Positions 4,714 to 5,696 of a DNA stretch of 5,696 nt are shown here, in pieces. The stretch is from assembly GCA_007571185.1 (NCBI GenBank), contig RKRX01000062.1:1-5696 (forward strand), read 5' to 3'. The DNA is from Oceanicaulis sp. (GTDB lineage Bacteria > Pseudomonadota > Alphaproteobacteria > Caulobacterales > Maricaulaceae). The notes under the pieces were generated by a model, which was not told the DNA's origin, searched no databases, and worked only from the letters and a program-made list of their open reading frames with translations. A program made the position numbers and the translations under genes. Within the stretch, counting starts at the first letter, position 1. Each line of letters starts with the position of its first letter.

Positions 4714-5696
4714 TTATTCGGCCGGAACGACAGGCGGAGTTTTGTACCCAGCGCTGGGCGCCTCGCGTGCCTCTCGCGCAAGTTGACTAACCACCCAGTT
4801 CGGCGTTTTGGTATAATGCCCCACCGTAGCGTAGACCGCCGGCACCACGAACAGGGTGAACAGGGTGGCCACCATCACACCGGTGAAAATCACCACTCCG
4901 ATGGTCACCCGGGTCTCAGATCCCGGCCCCGCTGCAATCACCAGCGGGAGGGCGCCTATGGCGGTGGAAACCCCTGTCATCAGGATCGGGCGCAAGCGTG
5001 TAACCGAGGCTGCAAGGGTCGCCTCTCTCACGCTCATCCCTTCTTCACGCAACTGGTTGGCGAATTCCACAATCAGGATGCCGTTCTTGGCGGCCAACCC
5101 GATGAGGATAATCAACCCTATCTGGGAAAAGATGTTCAAACTCGATCCAGCCATGTACAGGCCGAACAACCCGCCTGCTACCGCCAACGGCACGGTGAGC
5201 ATGATCACAGCCGGCTGGATCAGACTTTCAAACTGGGCGGCCAATACCAGAAAAACGATCAGAAGCGCCAGAGCAAAGGCGAAGAAGATCGCATTGTTAG
5301 ATCGCAGAAATTCACGCACCTCGCCCACATAAGTATAGTTCACGCTGGGGGGCAAGGTTTGTGTCGCCCATTCATCCAGCCACGCCACCGCTTCACCAAT
5401 GGTGTAATCACCCTGTATAGTTGCTGAGATTGTCACTGCACGCTGGCGATCGACCCGCGCCCGGCTAGGCGCCTCTCCCACCTCGCGTAGGCTTACCAGT
5501 GAAGACAGCGTAATCAGATCGCCGGAGCTGGCGCGTACATATAGCATCTCCAAGTCGTTCCGGCTAGAGCGTTCAACACGCCGATTCTCCATGATTACGT
5601 TATAAGCCTCGCCTCGGTCCATATACTGACCCACCCGGCGAGAGCCCAGATGGGTCTGAAGCGTACGACTGATATCGGATACTGAAACGCCCAGCG
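4714..5696 (-). CDS. RND efflux pump inner-membrane subunit, HAE1/AcrB-type (C-terminal ~326 residues; runs off right edge)
   Basis: This is the proton-driven inner-membrane transporter of a tripartite (pump, adaptor, outer-membrane channel) efflux system. The reading frame is open from the stop at 4714 to the edge, so the N-terminal two thirds lie beyond it. The visible part starts in the second periplasmic porter region: LGVSVSDISRTL, then DRGEAYNVIME, matching the AcrB segment LGVSINDINTTL...DRGRVKKVYV that I recall. It then has five membrane spans (TM8-TM12): FFAFALALLIVFLVLAAQFE, PAVIMLTVPLAVAGGLFGLY, the highly conserved IGLAAKNGILIVEFANQL block, TRLRPILMTG followed by a span ending PLVIAAG, and a last span ending FFVP-like LFVVPAVYATV. 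The conserved LRPILMT and AAKNGILIVEFA motifs make the family firm. The substrate is unknown. A GTG at 5634 is internal and not a start. The gene ends 97 bp from the convergent cytochrome stop. Confidence 0.95.
   Translation of the reverse strand, partial: LGVSVSDISRTLQTHLGSRRVGQYMDRGEAYNVIMENRRVERSSRNDLEMLYVRASSGDLITLSSLVSLREVGEAPSRARVDRQRAVTISATIQGDYTIGEAVAWLDEWATQTLPPSVNYTYVGEVREFLRSNNAIFFAFALALLIVFLVLAAQFESLIQPAVIMLTVPLAVAGGLFGLYMAGSSLNIFSQIGLIILIGLAAKNGILIVEFANQLREEGMSVREATLAASVTRLRPILMTGVSTAIGALPLVIAAGPGSETRVTIGVVIFTGVMVATLFTLFVVPAVYATVGHYTKTPNWVVSQLAREAREAPSAGYKTPPVVPAE

Noticed and set aside
4654..5427. 257-residue plus-strand frame rich in His, Gln and Arg
   Set aside because: It is antisense to the RND pump, whose membrane spans and conserved motifs are unmistakable on the other strand.
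5632..5634. GTG as a start codon of a short RND protein
   Set aside because: The frame continues upstream to the window edge with clear RND porter-domain sequence, so this valine codon is internal.

Overview
The window looks like a chromosomal housekeeping stretch from an alphaproteobacterium. The visible EF-Tu N-terminus has the TKYFGDF segment that I associate with Rhodobacterales and Hyphomonadaceae/Maricaulis-like bacteria. MetG is the ~570-residue four-cysteine form, and the promoter spacing and GC-rich coding sequence fit the same group. Placement below class level is a guess. No ribosomal RNA, transposase, CRISPR array, phage or defence gene is visible.

Layout. (1) Positions 1-672, minus strand: a tRNA-Tyr(GTA) / tRNA-Gly(TCC) pair lies upstream of the start of a tuf gene that runs off the left edge. 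The 381-bp spacer between tRNA-Gly and tuf carries a good sigma70-like promoter for tuf and two abutting stem-loops just after tRNA-Gly. (2) Positions 673-1743, plus strand: rlmB, the 23S rRNA Gm2251 methyltransferase, diverges from the tRNA cluster across a short shared control region. (3) Positions 1695-3407, minus strand: metG (methionyl-tRNA synthetase) converges on rlmB and overlaps its end by 49 bp. (4) Positions 3408-3839 have no convincing gene. (5) Positions 3840-3915: a plus-strand tRNA-Thr(TGT) with an unusual G discriminator base. (6) Positions 3916-4182: an A+T-rich gap with a spaced 9-bp inverted repeat. (7) Positions 4197-4616, plus strand: a small secreted class I cytochrome c with a clear Shine-Dalgarno sequence. 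(8) Positions 4714-5696, minus strand: the C-terminal third of an RND (HAE1/AcrB-type) efflux pump, convergent with the cytochrome gene and cut by the right edge.

Functionally, the left two thirds are about translation: elongation factor, three tRNAs, an rRNA methylase and an aminoacyl-tRNA synthetase. Their alternating orientations argue against a single operon. The right third holds unrelated envelope functions (periplasmic electron transfer and drug efflux). I see no strong case for a novel multi-gene system. The points most worth a second look are the rlmB/metG antisense overlap, the G73 tRNA-Thr, the leader between tRNA-Gly and tuf, and the gene-poor A+T-rich segment next to tRNA-Thr.
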